In this document: in pieces, positions 25,282 through 37,625 of the stretch
Numbering within the stretch: the first letter of the stretch is position 1
Layout of the letters: each line of letters opens with the position of its first letter
From: Salinibacterium sp. M195
Lineage (GTDB): Bacteria > Actinomycetota > Actinomycetes > Actinomycetales > Microbacteriaceae
NCBI RefSeq assembly: GCF_019443965.1
Contig: NZ_CP040814.1
Span: 2,852,001 to 2,916,000, forward strand
Direction of reading: 5' to 3'
DNA length: 64,000 nt
Made by a program: the position numbers and the translations under genes
The notes under the pieces: model-generated
Told to the model about the DNA's origin: nothing
Seen by the model: the letters and a program-made list of their open reading frames with translations, nothing else
The model's database searches: none

Positions 25282-25725
25282 TCAAACCCACGACTCCCAA
25301 GACTGAAGCACTACCGAGAATCGGGACCGTAAGATTTCGTCGATTTCAGCGTCAATTCCTGGCGACCCAAATGAATTCGGAGAGAGCGGCCCTAAGAACT
25401 TGAAGTGTCTTACGCTCACCAAACCTCCCTCGCCGAATGCTTCGATTTGCTCAACGATTTCGTCGGCAACGCCGTCCAGTTTGTCGCTCATATCGTCACT
25501 CTCAAAAACAAGATCGGAACCAGCTTCGAGATTGTATGAACCGTCATAAAACACCGTCACCTCAGCACTCACCGCGTGCACGTCCAACGGGCTGAAGTTC
25601 ACATCGACTCCGTGACACACCTCCGACGGGCCTCGAAGTGTGACTCGAACCTTTGGAAAACGTGCCTCGATCCTGTTTGCCACATCAGTGGCGATACTCC
25701 ACGCAAGTTCGTAATCGACGGTCAT
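25282..25725 (-). CDS. Presumed immunity protein of the RHS toxin
   Basis: 147 residues. Its ATG overlaps the RHS stop (ATGA), the arrangement expected for a toxin followed by its cognate immunity gene. Shares the N-terminal architecture of the 143-residue protein at 23467 ([21 protein letters not shown] versus the related block), but the C-terminal halves diverge, as expected for immunity proteins with different partners. Acidic, no membrane segment, cytoplasmic. Function inferred from position and from the paralogue array. Confidence 0.78.
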   Translation of the reverse strand: MTVDYELAWSIATDVANRIEARFPKVRVTLRGPSEVCHGVDVNFSPLDVHAVSAEVTVFYDGSYNLEAGSDLVFESDDMSDKLDGVADEIVEQIEAFGEGGLVSVRHFKFLGPLSPNSFGSPGIDAEIDEILRSRFSVVLQSWESWV

Positions 25726-28166
25726 CTCATTATCCTCGGCCCATTGGTGAAGATATCAAAGTGACCGTAACCCCTTTTGGCGTTTTGTCGTATGTACTTT
25801 GACGAAATCCGAAAAACCATACGGCCTTGGTGCTTGCCCCAACCTATTTTCGTCGTCGTCCCCTGTCGGTTCCACGTGCCTCCTGGTTTCGCGGGCGTAC
25901 CCGTGACACCAAGCTGGTAATTACCAAACCGACGACTATTGACGCCGGTGATCGGCGATCGCGCAGCTCCCGCGGCCAGTCTCGTCGAGACGCGAACCAC
26001 GCTCAGAGCCTTGGCAGCCGCCCCGCCCGGAATCAGCGCCGTTGAAATGGGAACAGCTGCATTGGCGTTTCCTTCAGACTTTGCCAATTGAGAACGAATG
26101 AATGACGACCACCATTCTGAGTCATCGCATGTCTCGTCCTCGTCTCCAAAGAGATCAATGCCAAGAGACATTCCACTCAGGTCCAGTTGATTGATCGGGT
26201 CAGCCGGATAGTCATAAGCATTTGTCACCCCACCCTCAACCGGATCCACCTCCAGGAACCTGCCGAGGCCGGCAACATACTGTCTGGCACCCATTTCGAT
26301 CGTCGCGATCGACCCTTGATGCTCATAGAGTTTCCGATGCTGCCCGACGAACGCGTAGTCCGCCTCCCCCGGCGACGTGTCAGTGACCGCGTCATCCGCT
26401 GTCTCTGTGCCGATGTCGCCGGTGACCGGGTCGATGGGTTGCCCGAACGGATCAAATGCTGCTCGCGCACCAATCCGAACACCGAGGTGGTCGGTGAGGA
26501 TGATCGAGTCACCGTGCAGGTTCGGGTACGACCACTTCGCATCAGCCCCCACCGGCAGAGACACACTCACCCCGCCCGGCAACGACAGCGTCTCCTCAAT
26601 CAGCACACCGGCACCATCCAACACACCAAACATGCCACCCGCTGAGAACGTGTAACGGATAACCTCCGGCAACTCCCCCGGTGCTGTGGAGCTGCGCTGC
26701 ACAATCCGCCCCGTCGCATCCCGCACATATTCGATCACAGTGCCGTCATCCAGCACCGTCTTCATGTGTTGGTCGGCTACGTCATAGAACAGTTGCTGAT
26801 CAGCCAACCGGGTTGTGTTGCCGTGCGCGTCATACGTGAGAGTTGCCGCACCCAGATTTGTTGAGAGCAGGGTGTTTGCCCCTGCCGGAGCACCCGCCAC
26901 CGCCGTCGACAATAACCGGTCAGACCCGTCGTAGCAGTAATCAGTTGTGATCGGAGTGCCCGCATCCTTCACATCCGAGAACGACGTTCGGTTACCGTTA
27001 CGGCCCGCAAGATCACTCGCACCAGCAGCACACGTAGTGTCGCCGAAACCATACGAGAGCACATGCCTTGGAATGACCGCCTCAGTCAAACGACCAGCAG
27101 CATCGAACGTGTAAGTCGAGGTTTCCGTGCGCGGATCAGCCACCCACGAATCCGACAAAGTGTTCTGAATGATCCGGCCCGACTGCGACCGCACCACCGA
27201 ATCCGACACCACCGTTGAATCCGGAAAACTCCAACTGAAACCAATACCCGCACCCGCCCCATTGCGGGTGATGCTGCCCAGGCTGCTGCCGTTGGCATAC
27301 GCGACCGACTCCAGAAGCTGCGTCGCGGTCGAATACGTCGGAGTCGCAATGGCGACGTCGTTATGTTTGACCACAGTCACCTTGCCGTCTGCGTCGTACT
27401 CAAATGACTGCTTGCCCGTCACGCCACCTGCACCAGCAGTGACCGTGGTGACCGAAGTCACACGACCCGTCTTCGACTCATACGCTGGCATTGTCACCGT
27501 TCCCCACACATCCGTGGAAGTCACAGTCCGCCCCAAGAGATCGCTGGCCGAGGTGATCGTACCGACCGGATCGGTGGTCGTCACGACGATCGTGCCGCCG
27601 ACAAACCCATACGTCATCGTTGTAGTACGCGAAGGCGACGAACCAAACGCCGACAAGACACTCGAGGTTGCGCGACTTCGGTCATCGAAGTAACTGCAAC
27701 TCCAGCTCGTATCACCGGAACGTTTCGTGCCGGCGGAACGACCCCACAGGTCATAAACGAACTCTGTCACCACCGCACTGCCCGCAGCCGGGGTTGCACC
27801 CGTCGACGACTTCATGAAGCCATGCTGCGGGGTGCTCAACGGAACACCACACACCTCAGCCGCGAATCCGGCCTCGGCCAAGGTCTCCCTGTCGCCGTAG
27901 TAGACCGGAGAGTTGCCCTCAGACGCGGCCGGAGCGGAAGCCCCTGCCGCCGCAACCGCACTAGGAAGGTGACGAGTCAAACGACGCAGATACCCGCTGC
28001 CGCCCGGAGCTTCGTAGCTTTCCTTCGTCGTCAACGCCAAACCACCCGGATTGATCGTCGTGCTCGTTGCCGCCCCCAACCACGGGTGCGCATACTGCAG
28101 CGACGTCTCGATATCGGGCACCTGCGCGTCAGAAAGACCACTCGATGCCGGTGCCGAATCATGCAC
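25722..28166 (-). CDS. RHS/YD-repeat polymorphic toxin, N-terminally truncated
   Basis: Frame open from 28247 (in-frame TAG at 28248-28250) to 25722; the first start codon is a GTG at 28166 with no good ribosome-binding site, giving 814 residues. YD-type repeats are visible ([46 protein letters not shown]), then the RHS core end motif [20 protein letters not shown] and [10 protein letters not shown]. About 160 variable residues follow, ending in a basic region with [11 protein letters not shown] and RGYGHFDIF; two His in a basic context suggest a nuclease, but no family is recognised. Intact RHS proteins are usually over 1,400 residues with a secretion signal, which is absent, so the toxin may not be exported. 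Confidence 0.82.
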   Translation of the reverse strand: MHDSAPASSGLSDAQVPDIETSLQYAHPWLGAATSTTINPGGLALTTKESYEAPGGSGYLRRLTRHLPSAVAAAGASAPAASEGNSPVYYGDRETLAEAGFAAEVCGVPLSTPQHGFMKSSTGATPAAGSAVVTEFVYDLWGRSAGTKRSGDTSWSCSYFDDRSRATSSVLSAFGSSPSRTTTMTYGFVGGTIVVTTTDPVGTITSASDLLGRTVTSTDVWGTVTMPAYESKTGRVTSVTTVTAGAGGVTGKQSFEYDADGKVTVVKHNDVAIATPTYSTATQLLESVAYANGSSLGSITRNGAGAGIGFSWSFPDSTVVSDSVVRSQSGRIIQNTLSDSWVADPRTETSTYTFDAAGRLTEAVIPRHVLSYGFGDTTCAAGASDLAGRNGNRTSFSDVKDAGTPITTDYCYDGSDRLLSTAVAGAPAGANTLLSTNLGAATLTYDAHGNTTRLADQQLFYDVADQHMKTVLDDGTVIEYVRDATGRIVQRSSTAPGELPEVIRYTFSAGGMFGVLDGAGVLIEETLSLPGGVSVSLPVGADAKWSYPNLHGDSIILTDHLGVRIGARAAFDPFGQPIDPVTGDIGTETADDAVTDTSPGEADYAFVGQHRKLYEHQGSIATIEMGARQYVAGLGRFLEVDPVEGGVTNAYDYPADPINQLDLSGMSLGIDLFGDEDETCDDSEWWSSFIRSQLAKSEGNANAAVPISTALIPGGAAAKALSVVRVSTRLAAGAARSPITGVNSRRFGNYQLGVTGTPAKPGGTWNRQGTTTKIGWGKHQGRMVFRISSKYIRQNAKRGYGHFDIFTNGPRIMR
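27093..27198 (-). repeat. Duplicated RHS core segment, in-gene copy
   Basis: The partner of 25165-25270, lying in the middle of the RHS reading frame. 104 of 106 bases agree; beyond both ends similarity stops at once. Confidence 0.9.
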
Positions 28167-28255
28167 GGTGGCGCGGTTCGCCAGCCCATAATTGGGTGAG
28201 AACGCAGAACCAGGGACCGTTGCCCAGGCTGCCGATCCCGGAAGCAGCTAGTGAC

Positions 28256-28699
28256 TTATTCGTCGACGAGAACTTGCGCCTTCAGAAGCCGCACGTCGCC
28301 GCTAAGAGGCTCCACCTGAAACAACACAGGCACGCTAACACCATCACGCTCGACAATCGCCGGGCGACCTTGCCTAAGGTCAGCGACATCATCGGCTGTG
28401 AGGCTGATGCCGTACTCCGCGAGCGCCCATTCCTGCACATCGGTGGTGTAGGCGGTGTATGCGATCGTGTCTCGCTCTTCGAAGGATTCGGCAGAGGCGA
28501 TCAGTCCGAGCACACTCGCGGTTCCGATTACCCCAGCGACTACGGTGAGTGCCGCGGCACGGAAACGGAACTTGCGGCCAGGCCCTGCGAGCCAGTACAG
28601 AACCGCCACGACGGCGATAGCGAATGTGGCGACGGCACCGATAAACGGTATAAACGCCAAACCGTCGGTGGGGCTCTGATACATGCCCGGATTTTCCAC
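28256..28699 (-). CDS. Small membrane protein of unknown function
   Basis: 147 residues from a GTG with a ribosome-binding-like AAGGCGAG upstream. Two or three membrane helices in the first 70 residues (FIPFIGAVATFAIAVVAVLYWLAG and a second from about 47 to 68), then a cytoplasmic or external alpha/beta tail ending VPVLFQVEPLSGDVRLLKAQ. The stop lies eight bases before the truncated RHS frame begins, so the RHS breakpoint is immediately behind this gene. Family not recognised. Confidence 0.7.
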   Translation of the reverse strand: MENPGMYQSPTDGLAFIPFIGAVATFAIAVVAVLYWLAGPGRKFRFRAAALTVVAGVIGTASVLGLIASAESFEERDTIAYTAYTTDVQEWALAEYGISLTADDVADLRQGRPAIVERDGVSVPVLFQVEPLSGDVRLLKAQVLVDE

Positions 28700-28795
28700 G
28701 TTTCTCGCCTTACCACTCCGCCGGTGCTATTCGACCAACGCCCCGTCATTGTGAGTTCTCATCGTAACAGCGCCTGCCGAGCGATCCTGCGCAGC

Positions 28796-28846
28796 ACGAA
28801 AGCCGGCATCCGCCCAGTTTTCAATGAACACGATGCCGGCTTTCGT
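28796..28846 (-). terminator. Long inverted repeat behind the aldo/keto reductase
   Basis: A perfect 15-bp stem (28796-28810 with 28832-28846) with a 21-base loop, 31 bases after the reductase stop. No T-run on either side. Probable transcription end or mRNA-stabilising structure for the reductase/prp transcript. Confidence 0.6.
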
Positions 28847-28877
28847 ATGAGGCTAACTGCCCCACGAAAAGATCTGC

Positions 28878-30922
<2,045 letters not shown>

Positions 30923-30981
30923 CGTGCTCCTCGGTGGTGTTTTTCGAGTTAATAGTCTTGGTGCGTTGGTGTGCGCGTGTG

Positions 30982-31887
30982 TTAGTAGTGGCTATCGAGG
31001 GTGAAGTTGAACACCGACGAATCGAAAGAGTTGTAGCTCTCATAGTCAAGCAGTTCATACAGGCGTGCCCTCGTCTGCATCTCACCGACAACAGACTGCT
31101 GGGTGCCGTCGGCGTTGATTGCATCAAGGGTGCGCTCTGCAGCACCCATTGCACTACGCAACAGGGTTACGGGGTAAATAACAATGTTTACGCCGATATT
31201 GCTCAATTGCGTTGTGGTGAAAAGTTCGCTCTTACCAAACTCTGTCATGTTTGCGAGGATCGGAACATCCACCGCTTTGCGCATCGCTTCGAACTCGCTA
31301 AGGTCCTTCATCGCCTCCGGGAAAATCGCGTCGGCGCCCGCATCGACAAGCTGTTTGGCGCGGTCCATTGCCACCTCTAGGCCATCAACGGCGCGGATGT
31401 CGGTGCGCGCCATGATCAGCAGGTTCGGGTCGCGTCGTGCTGAGACTGCTGCCCGGATGCGCTTGAGCGCAGTATCCGTGTCGACGACGGCTTTACCGTC
31501 GAGGTGTCCGCAGCGCTTCGGGTTGACCTGATCTTCGATGTGGAGGCCAGAGACACCAGCATCTTCGAGAGTCTGCACGGTGCGAGCCACATTCATGGGC
31601 TCGCCGAATCCAGTGTCGGCGTCGACGAGCGACGGGAGGTCGGTCATCCGTGAGATCTGCTGGGCACGACCGGCAACCTCGGTGAGGGTCGTCAGCCCGA
31701 TATCGGGCAGGCCAAGATCGGCGCTGATGACGGCACCAGAAATGTAGACACCGTCGAAGCCTTTGTCTTGAATCAGGCGAGCGCTCAGCGGGTTGAATGC
31801 GCCCGGTACGCGCAGCAGTTCACCGCTGGCAAGACGCTCACGGAATTGCGCACGTTTGGTTGCGGGAGACGTTTCGGCGTACAGCAT
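30982..31887 (-). CDS. prpB: Methylisocitrate lyase
   Basis: 301 residues of the isocitrate lyase/PEP mutase superfamily. The catalytic loop KRCGH (Cys126 at 124-128) and the metal-binding DADTGFGEP are present, as are PGAFNPLSA and HIEDQ. Cleaves 2-methylisocitrate to pyruvate and succinate, the last step of the methylcitrate cycle. The C-terminal YELLDYE is a usual PrpB feature. Its ATG shares one base with the prpD stop. Confidence 0.96.
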   Translation of the reverse strand: MLYAETSPATKRAQFRERLASGELLRVPGAFNPLSARLIQDKGFDGVYISGAVISADLGLPDIGLTTLTEVAGRAQQISRMTDLPSLVDADTGFGEPMNVARTVQTLEDAGVSGLHIEDQVNPKRCGHLDGKAVVDTDTALKRIRAAVSARRDPNLLIMARTDIRAVDGLEVAMDRAKQLVDAGADAIFPEAMKDLSEFEAMRKAVDVPILANMTEFGKSELFTTTQLSNIGVNIVIYPVTLLRSAMGAAERTLDAINADGTQQSVVGEMQTRARLYELLDYESYNSFDSSVFNFTLDSHY

Positions 31888-33395
31888 TAGAAGATTCCTT
31901 TGGCGGTGGTGGCGGGGAAGTTTCCGCGTACGGTGAGCTCCCCCAGTTCGGATGCCGACAGTTCCGGCAGTCGCACGGCAGCAGCCAAGAAGCGTTCGAT
32001 CTCGTCGCTCGCGAGCACGCCATCCGCGAGGGTGCGGAACTTGGTGATGTACTGCTCGCGGGCGAAGGGCCGAGCACCGAGCGGATGCGCGTCAGCAACG
32101 GCAATCTCTTCCACGATGCGGCTGCCGTCGGTCATTTCAATCTCAACGCGACCACCGAATGCTTTCTCGGCGGGGTCGATGGAGTGGTAACGACGTGTCC
32201 ACTCAGCATCTTCTTGCGTGGTGACACGCTTCCACAGCGCAATCGTGTCCGCGCGGTTGGCACGCTCAGGGGCGTAGCTGTTGACGTGGTGCCATTCCTG
32301 GTCTTGCAGGGCAACAGTGAAGATGTAGGGGATGGAGTGGTCGAGCGTTTCTCGGCTCGCGTTGGGATCGTACTTCTGCGGGTCGTTGGCGCCCGAGCCG
32401 ATCACGTAGTGGGTGTGGTGGCTCGTGTGCAGCACGATGCGGTTGATGTTCGCTTCGACCAGTTCAGGATGCTCGCGCCCCAACTTGCGGGCGAGGTCGA
32501 TCCACGCCTGCGCTTGGTACTCGGCCGAATGCTCCTTCGTGTACGAGTCGAGGATCGCGGTGCGCGGCTCCCCCAGCTCGGGCAGCGGAACTTCGTAGTG
32601 CGCGTCTGGACCATCGAGCATCCACGCGATCACGCCGTCTTCCCCTTCGTAAATCGGGGTGGGGCTCGTCTGTCCGCGCATGGCACGGTCGACGGCTTCG
32701 ACCGCCATCTTGCCGGCGAAAGCAGGAGCGTGTGCCTTCCAGGTGGAGATCTCACCCTTGCGCGACTGACGCGTCGCGGTTGTCGTGTGGAGCGCTTGGC
32801 CAACGGCTTGGAAGATGGTCTCGGTGTCAAGACCGAGGAGGGTTCCGATGCCGGCAGCAGCGCTCGGGCCGAGGTGAGCTACGTGGTCAATCTTGTGCTT
32901 GTGCAGGCAGATCGCCTTCACGAGGTCGATCTGGATTTCGTAGCCCGTGACGATGCCACGAAGCACGTCAGCGCCAGTACGACCCGTGTGCTGAGCAACA
33001 GCCAAGATCGGCGGGATGTTGTCGCCAGGGTGCGAATAATCGGCGGCCAAGAAAGTGTCGTGGTAGTCGAGCTCGCGAACGGCAACACCATTGGCCCAGG
33101 CCGCCCACTCGGGGCTGACGCGCAGATCAGAGCCGAAGACGGTGGAGCCGGGCTCATAGGGGTGACGTTCAGCCTGCGCGCGAGCAGCTACCACCGGCGC
33201 ACGCGTGAGGGATGCGGTGGCAACAGCAGCGTTGTCAATCACGCGGTTGATGACCATGTCGGTCACGGCATCCGTTGGTTCAAGCTGTTCAGCGGCAATC
33301 GCCGCGATCTTGTGGGCGAGCTGGTCTTCGCGAGCGAGGTTTTCGTCGCTGCGGTAAACGCGGAGGGCGTGGTCTTTCACAGTGGTGCCTTTCAA
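31887..33395 (-). CDS. prpD: 2-methylcitrate dehydratase
   Basis: 502 residues of the MmgE/PrpD family, the usual length. Recognisable segments are [22 protein letters not shown], the [17 protein letters not shown] block and [12 protein letters not shown]. Converts 2-methylcitrate to 2-methyl-cis-aconitate without an iron-sulfur cluster. Starts four bases inside the GntR gene and is followed directly by prpB. The separate AcnD/PrpF route is not present here. Confidence 0.96.
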   Translation of the reverse strand: MKGTTVKDHALRVYRSDENLAREDQLAHKIAAIAAEQLEPTDAVTDMVINRVIDNAAVATASLTRAPVVAARAQAERHPYEPGSTVFGSDLRVSPEWAAWANGVAVRELDYHDTFLAADYSHPGDNIPPILAVAQHTGRTGADVLRGIVTGYEIQIDLVKAICLHKHKIDHVAHLGPSAAAGIGTLLGLDTETIFQAVGQALHTTTATRQSRKGEISTWKAHAPAFAGKMAVEAVDRAMRGQTSPTPIYEGEDGVIAWMLDGPDAHYEVPLPELGEPRTAILDSYTKEHSAEYQAQAWIDLARKLGREHPELVEANINRIVLHTSHHTHYVIGSGANDPQKYDPNASRETLDHSIPYIFTVALQDQEWHHVNSYAPERANRADTIALWKRVTTQEDAEWTRRYHSIDPAEKAFGGRVEIEMTDGSRIVEEIAVADAHPLGARPFAREQYITKFRTLADGVLASDEIERFLAAAVRLPELSASELGELTVRGNFPATTAKGIF

Positions 33396-34069
33396 TTGGC
33401 GGCGCGCAGGGGGGAATCTGCGGCCATGGCTAATGCGCTGGTGAGCGCGTGATGGAGATGAACATGAGTGGCGTGCGCGGCAAGCTCAGCATCGCCAGCG
33501 ACGATGGCCTGCACGATAAGGAGGTGTTCTCGAGCGGCAGCAGCAAGACGCTCGGGGTTGTCTTTCGCGAGGCGACGCACGCGCACGAGGTGGGTGCGAA
33601 GCGAGTTAAGAGCTCCAACCAGGTAGTCGTTTTCCACCGCGTCATCGACAGCGTCATCGAAGCGACGCACGAGATCAAAGTAGGCACTGCGGTCACTGTC
33701 GTCACGAATGAGCAGCTCTGGCACGGTCTCGAATTCACGTTCAAGGTCGGCGAAAACGCTCCCGGTGTGATGCTGCGTAGCCAGACGCACTGCTTTCACT
33801 TCGAGCGCTTTACGAACATCGAAAAGTTCGCGGATGTTGTCGACCGAGACGCCGGTGACCACGAGTCCTCGACCGGATTGGCTCGCTACCAGACCATCTG
33901 TCATCAGTCGAGAAAGTGCTTCTCGTAGCGGCGTTCGGGATACCCCGAGCCGTGCGGCTTGTTCAACTTCTCCGAGAATTGTTCCTGGGGCTAGGCGCCA
34001 CTCAACGATGTCGTCACGCAGGGCTTGGTATGCGCGTTCGCTGGCTCTCACTGGTGTTGCCAAGCGCAC
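33392..34069 (-). CDS. GntR-family (FadR/FCD subgroup) regulator of the prp operon
   Basis: 225 residues. N-terminal GntR winged helix (about 8-72) with [15 protein letters not shown]-terminal FCD ligand-binding domain with the metal-binding positions in [25 protein letters not shown] and a late HLHHAL. The operon head: its stop overlaps prpD. Two identical-core palindromes in its upstream region are the likely binding sites, so it autoregulates the whole prp operon, probably releasing DNA on binding a methylcitrate-cycle intermediate. Confidence 0.93.
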   Translation of the reverse strand: MRLATPVRASERAYQALRDDIVEWRLAPGTILGEVEQAARLGVSRTPLREALSRLMTDGLVASQSGRGLVVTGVSVDNIRELFDVRKALEVKAVRLATQHHTGSVFADLEREFETVPELLIRDDSDRSAYFDLVRRFDDAVDDAVENDYLVGALNSLRTHLVRVRRLAKDNPERLAAAAREHLLIVQAIVAGDAELAAHATHVHLHHALTSALAMAADSPLRAAN

Positions 34070-34094
34070 CTCCCCTGATCGACAGCATGGTGTT

Positions 34095-34166
34095 TTGTAT
34101 ACAAGAACCTCAGTCTAGGCCTGAATCAGAAGAAATCAAGCCGAATTCTGAGTGAACTGTATACAG
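34095..34166 (-). promoter_or_regulatory. prp promoter flanked by two GntR operators
   Basis: TTGTATACAA at 34095-34104 and CTGTATACAG at 34157-34166 share the GTATAC core and are 62 bases apart centre to centre (about six helical turns). Between them on the minus strand are TTGATT (34134-34139) and TAGACT (34112-34117) with a 16-base spacer, a good promoter. The proximal operator begins seven bases past the -10 and so covers the start of transcription; the distal one lies 17 bases upstream of the -35. Confidence 0.72.
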
Positions 34167-34214
34167 AGCACGGGTTTTGCCTCGTTAGGAACTCCAGAGA
34201 CGCTCCGCGAAGCC

Positions 34215-35171
34215 CTACCTCAGCGCTCGGGCCTCAAGGTAAGCACTAAACGCCTCATGACTCGTCATGCTGGGGCGGAACCCAAACACCTCTTTCAGAG
34301 CGGTGTTCTCGAGTACCGGGCGATACCGCAAGAACTTCACCTGGGCTGGTTTGTGCGGGGTCAGCCGCAACGCGTGAGCTATTCCTAATACGGCGGCAAA
34401 CGCCCACGGCGGCAAAACGATGAGCTTCTTGCCGAGGCCACGGGCAATTTCCTCAACGAGCACCTTGCCATCACCAGCCACGTTGAAGATGCCAGCAGCA
34501 CCACCCGTCGCCGCAAGCACCATGACATCCACGACGTCGTCGACCCATACAAAGACGAAAGGACTGTGGGAGCCGCTCAACTTCAACACGCGACGCCCTT
34601 CCCACAGGGCCGTGATCTGATTGTCGACTGCCGGCCCCAAGATTGTGCCGATGCGAAAGATGGTCTGGCTCAATTGCGGTGCCGATTCCCGCAGTTCTGC
34701 GAGCATCTCTTCGACCATGCGCTTGTGCCTACTGTAAGGAAAGTCATCGTTGCCGCGCAGAGGGTCAGTTTCGGTGATCCACTCAGCGTTGAGTGGGTGA
34801 TAGCCATAGGCTGCTCCACTCGACGAGACCACAATCCGTGAGACCTCCGCCTCGACACACGCGGCGAAAACTGCGCGCGATCCCTCGACGTCGACCGCAT
34901 ATTCTTGGGCGACCGTCGTGTTCTTACCTGGGTTCACAATCGAGGCAAGGTGCACAACGGTGTCGATCTCGTGGCGACGCAACAGGTCGGGCAGACCGCC
35001 AGCATCCGTGACATCCAAGCGTTCATAGAGCACACCGGGCAGCCGAACGCTGGGGCCAGGAGTGCGAATATCAGCGCTCACTACGCAGTCAATGGCGTCG
35101 GATGCAGCCAACCCGGCGACTACGGAGGTTCCCAAGAAGCCGCTGCCTCCCGTAACAAGAACTCGACTCAT
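34215..35171 (-). CDS. NAD-dependent epimerase/dehydratase (extended SDR)
   Basis: 318 residues. Rossmann motif VTGGSGFLGTS at the N-terminus, then DVTD, SSGAAYGYH and YSRHK with the catalytic Tyr and Lys. C-terminal part resembles nucleoside-diphosphate-sugar epimerases but substrate-defining residues are not evident. Third gene of a three-gene overlapping operon with a symporter-like protein and a flavin monooxygenase. Ends 46 bases before the distal prp operator. Confidence 0.9.
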   Translation of the reverse strand: MSRVLVTGGSGFLGTSVVAGLAASDAIDCVVSADIRTPGPSVRLPGVLYERLDVTDAGGLPDLLRRHEIDTVVHLASIVNPGKNTTVAQEYAVDVEGSRAVFAACVEAEVSRIVVSSSGAAYGYHPLNAEWITETDPLRGNDDFPYSRHKRMVEEMLAELRESAPQLSQTIFRIGTILGPAVDNQITALWEGRRVLKLSGSHSPFVFVWVDDVVDVMVLAATGGAAGIFNVAGDGKVLVEEIARGLGKKLIVLPPWAFAAVLGIAHALRLTPHKPAQVKFLRYRPVLENTALKEVFGFRPSMTSHEAFSAYLEARALR

Positions 35172-36127
35172 GCGATTGCCTCCGAATCACTCGCGGGCAC
35201 CCCGGACTGTGGGCCGGATGCGCCCTTGTTGCCCTTCGCCGTGCGGCGCCCCCACCACGTGGCGAGGGCTAGTCCGGCAATGATGTCCCAGATGCCCCAC
35301 CAGCCCGCAACAACAGCCATGCCGCCTAATCCCCCAAAGAAGGTGAACACGAGCCCTAAACCGAGACCGGCATTGCGGATTCCCACTTCGAATGTAACCG
35401 CTTTCGCCTCATACAGCGCTAAGCCGCCGAGTCTGGCGCTCGCGTACCCGAGGCCCAAGGCAACCGCATCGTGCAGGAAGACCGCCAGCAGCACGACGCC
35501 GACATAGGCGATGAAGAACGTGAAGTTTCCGGCGAGCGCCGCGACGATGAATCCGACCAGCGCCAGCAGGCTCACCCATTTGACGGTCGGCTGCACTTTC
35601 TGTGCAAACTGGGGCCAGTGGTGCTTAATCGCAAAACCAACGGCGAACGGCAGCCCGATAATTAGCACGATCTCTAAGAGCATCTGCCAGCCGTTGAGGC
35701 TGACGCTTTCGAGAATCGCGGATGCTGTCGGGTGCCAGCCACCCCACAGGGAAAGGTTCACGGGAAGCATGACGATATAGATCACGTTCGTGACCGCGGT
35801 CATCGACACAGACAAGGCAACGTTGCCTCGCGCACGATACGTCAGCACTTGTGAAATATTGCCGGGCGGACAGCACGCGACCAAAATCATCCCGAGGGCA
35901 ACGGACGGGCCGACTTGCAGGAGCAAGGTAAGACCGAAGGTCACAGCAGGAAGCAGAACGAGCTGGGCCACCAGCGAAATTGCAAAAGCACGGGGCGCTT
36001 TCACCACCGCTCGAAAGTCCTGCAGGCTGGTATCGAGGGCGATGCCAAACATGATCAAACCCAAGACGATGCTGAGAGCAACAAGTGACCCAGAGCTGAA
36101 ATTGAGCATCGCATCATCGATGGTCAT
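35168..36127 (-). CDS. Bile acid:sodium symporter family transporter (SBF/BASS)
   Basis: 319 residues, about ten membrane helices. Family features: GLIMFGIALDTSLQDF, ACCPPGNISQVLTYRARGNVALSVSMTAV (the sodium-site crossing helix, about residues 85-115), and the duplicated motif EVGIRNAGLGL. The hydrophilic Lys- and Ser-rich C-terminal tail is cytoplasmic. Sodium-coupled uptake of an organic anion; bile acid itself is only the name of the family. Overlaps both neighbours by four bases. Confidence 0.9.
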   Translation of the reverse strand: MTIDDAMLNFSSGSLVALSIVLGLIMFGIALDTSLQDFRAVVKAPRAFAISLVAQLVLLPAVTFGLTLLLQVGPSVALGMILVACCPPGNISQVLTYRARGNVALSVSMTAVTNVIYIVMLPVNLSLWGGWHPTASAILESVSLNGWQMLLEIVLIIGLPFAVGFAIKHHWPQFAQKVQPTVKWVSLLALVGFIVAALAGNFTFFIAYVGVVLLAVFLHDAVALGLGYASARLGGLALYEAKAVTFEVGIRNAGLGLGLVFTFFGGLGGMAVVAGWWGIWDIIAGLALATWWGRRTAKGNKGASGPQSGVPASDSEAIA

Positions 36128-37428
36128 GAGTGTGCCTTTCGGGTGAGGGTCGCTCGCAGTCGACGCAGAAGGCGTCGGTAGGCATCCTTGTTGACGTAAT
36201 ACGACATTCGTTCTAAAGCTAAATACTTATAGCCGCCGGTGACATCCGGCCAAGGTTTTGCGGCCGAAGCCCGAAAGCGCTCGGCAGCACTTGGTGATTC
36301 CTCTTCAGCTACGAGGTATGCCGCCAGCAGTTCTGCCTGTTCATAGCGCCCCTGCCAACCGATACCGCTGGCCTCGATCATGCCCATGACGTAAAGACCA
36401 TTGAAACTGGGCGGAAAGATATTCAGATAGAGCTCGGGCGCGCCAGAAGACCAATTCAGGTATTCCCGCCCCACAAAGGGGTACGCGAGCGAGTAGCCGG
36501 TAGCCAACACAATGAGGTCATAGTCGGCCTCGGTGCCGTCGGTAAAGTGCACGGTGCTTCCGTTGAGGTGTTCGGGAGCAGGCACCACGCGCAGGTCGCC
36601 TTGACCGAGGTGACCGAGCACGAGAGTGTTCACGATCGGGTGTGATTCGTAGATGCGGTAGTCGGGCTTCGGAAAGCCAAACTTCACCGGGTCACCCGTG
36701 AACGCGCGCAACACTCGCGTGTCGACGAACTGCTTGAGGCGGGCCGGCAGCGGGCGACCCTGATTGAGGGTGTCCGCCGGTTTGCCGAAGAGGTAGCGCG
36801 GAACAAAGTAGTAGCCGCGGCGCACGCTCAAATCGATGCTGTCGGCATGGTGCACTGCATCCACGGCGATGTCACACCCGCTATTGCCAGCGCCGACCAC
36901 GAGCACGCGTTTACCGGCAAACATCGTTGCTTTCTTGTACTGGCTCGAGTGAATGATCTCACCAAAGAATTCACCATCGAACTGCGGGATGCTGGGGTGA
37001 GCAAGCGTGCCATTAGCCAACACGACGCCGTCGAAGCGTTCCGTTCGCGGCTCCTGCCCCGCGGTGACGCTCGTGAGTTCCCAGCCGTGATCGTCGGTCG
37101 GTTCGAGGCGTTCAACCGTGGTGTTGAACAGGAACTTTTCACCCAGATCGAAGCGATCACTGTAGGCCCGAAAATACTTCTTGAGTTCGCGGTGGCTCGG
37201 GTAATCAGCCGTCGTCTGCATGGGCAACTCGCGAAACTCAGTCGTCGTGCGCGAGGAGATGAGGTGCGCGGATTCGTACATCGTGCTGCGTGGATTATCA
37301 ATGTTCCAGAGGCCGCCCACATCGTCAGCAGACTCAAAGCCCACGTAGTGGATGCCCGCCTTATCGAAAGCGCGAGCAGCGGCGAGTCCCGAAGGACCAG
37401 CGCCGATGATGGCGATGGTACGAGGCAT
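36124..37428 (-). CDS. Flavin-containing monooxygenase
   Basis: 434 residues. FAD site GAGPSG (9-14), NADPH site GAGNSG (179-184), and the FMO fingerprint FFGEIIHSSQY (154-164), which has the FxGxxxHxxxY form. The LATGYSLAYPF motif near residue 310 is also family-specific. Oxygenates nucleophilic N or S atoms, or converts ketones to esters, with FAD and NADPH. Group with the transporter and epimerase suggests a small catabolic pathway for an imported compound. Divergent from the glycosyltransferase gene. Confidence 0.93.
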   Translation of the reverse strand: MPRTIAIIGAGPSGLAAARAFDKAGIHYVGFESADDVGGLWNIDNPRSTMYESAHLISSRTTTEFRELPMQTTADYPSHRELKKYFRAYSDRFDLGEKFLFNTTVERLEPTDDHGWELTSVTAGQEPRTERFDGVVLANGTLAHPSIPQFDGEFFGEIIHSSQYKKATMFAGKRVLVVGAGNSGCDIAVDAVHHADSIDLSVRRGYYFVPRYLFGKPADTLNQGRPLPARLKQFVDTRVLRAFTGDPVKFGFPKPDYRIYESHPIVNTLVLGHLGQGDLRVVPAPEHLNGSTVHFTDGTEADYDLIVLATGYSLAYPFVGREYLNWSSGAPELYLNIFPPSFNGLYVMGMIEASGIGWQGRYEQAELLAAYLVAEEESPSAAERFRASAAKPWPDVTGGYKYLALERMSYYVNKDAYRRLLRRLRATLTRKAHS

Positions 37429-37625
37429 TCGTTCCTCCCGGGCTGAACAGCGATATTCACGGCGTTTCCGCAGCTTACTAGACCGTTTTTGGCGGGTAGA
37501 CCAATTTGTCGACGCGTAGCCTGTTGTTGCAAGAACTAAACCCAGTGCGAATACTGGGGCGTGCAGGATACCCGCCGGCGTCTACCCGAAAGATGCCGAT
37601 CTTGCACACAAGGGACCTAACCACT

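Noticed and set aside
25722-28250. Minus-strand RHS frame as a complete secreted toxin
   Set aside because: No start codon with ribosome-binding site, no signal and less than two thirds of a normal RHS shell; a stop codon precedes the frame at 28248.
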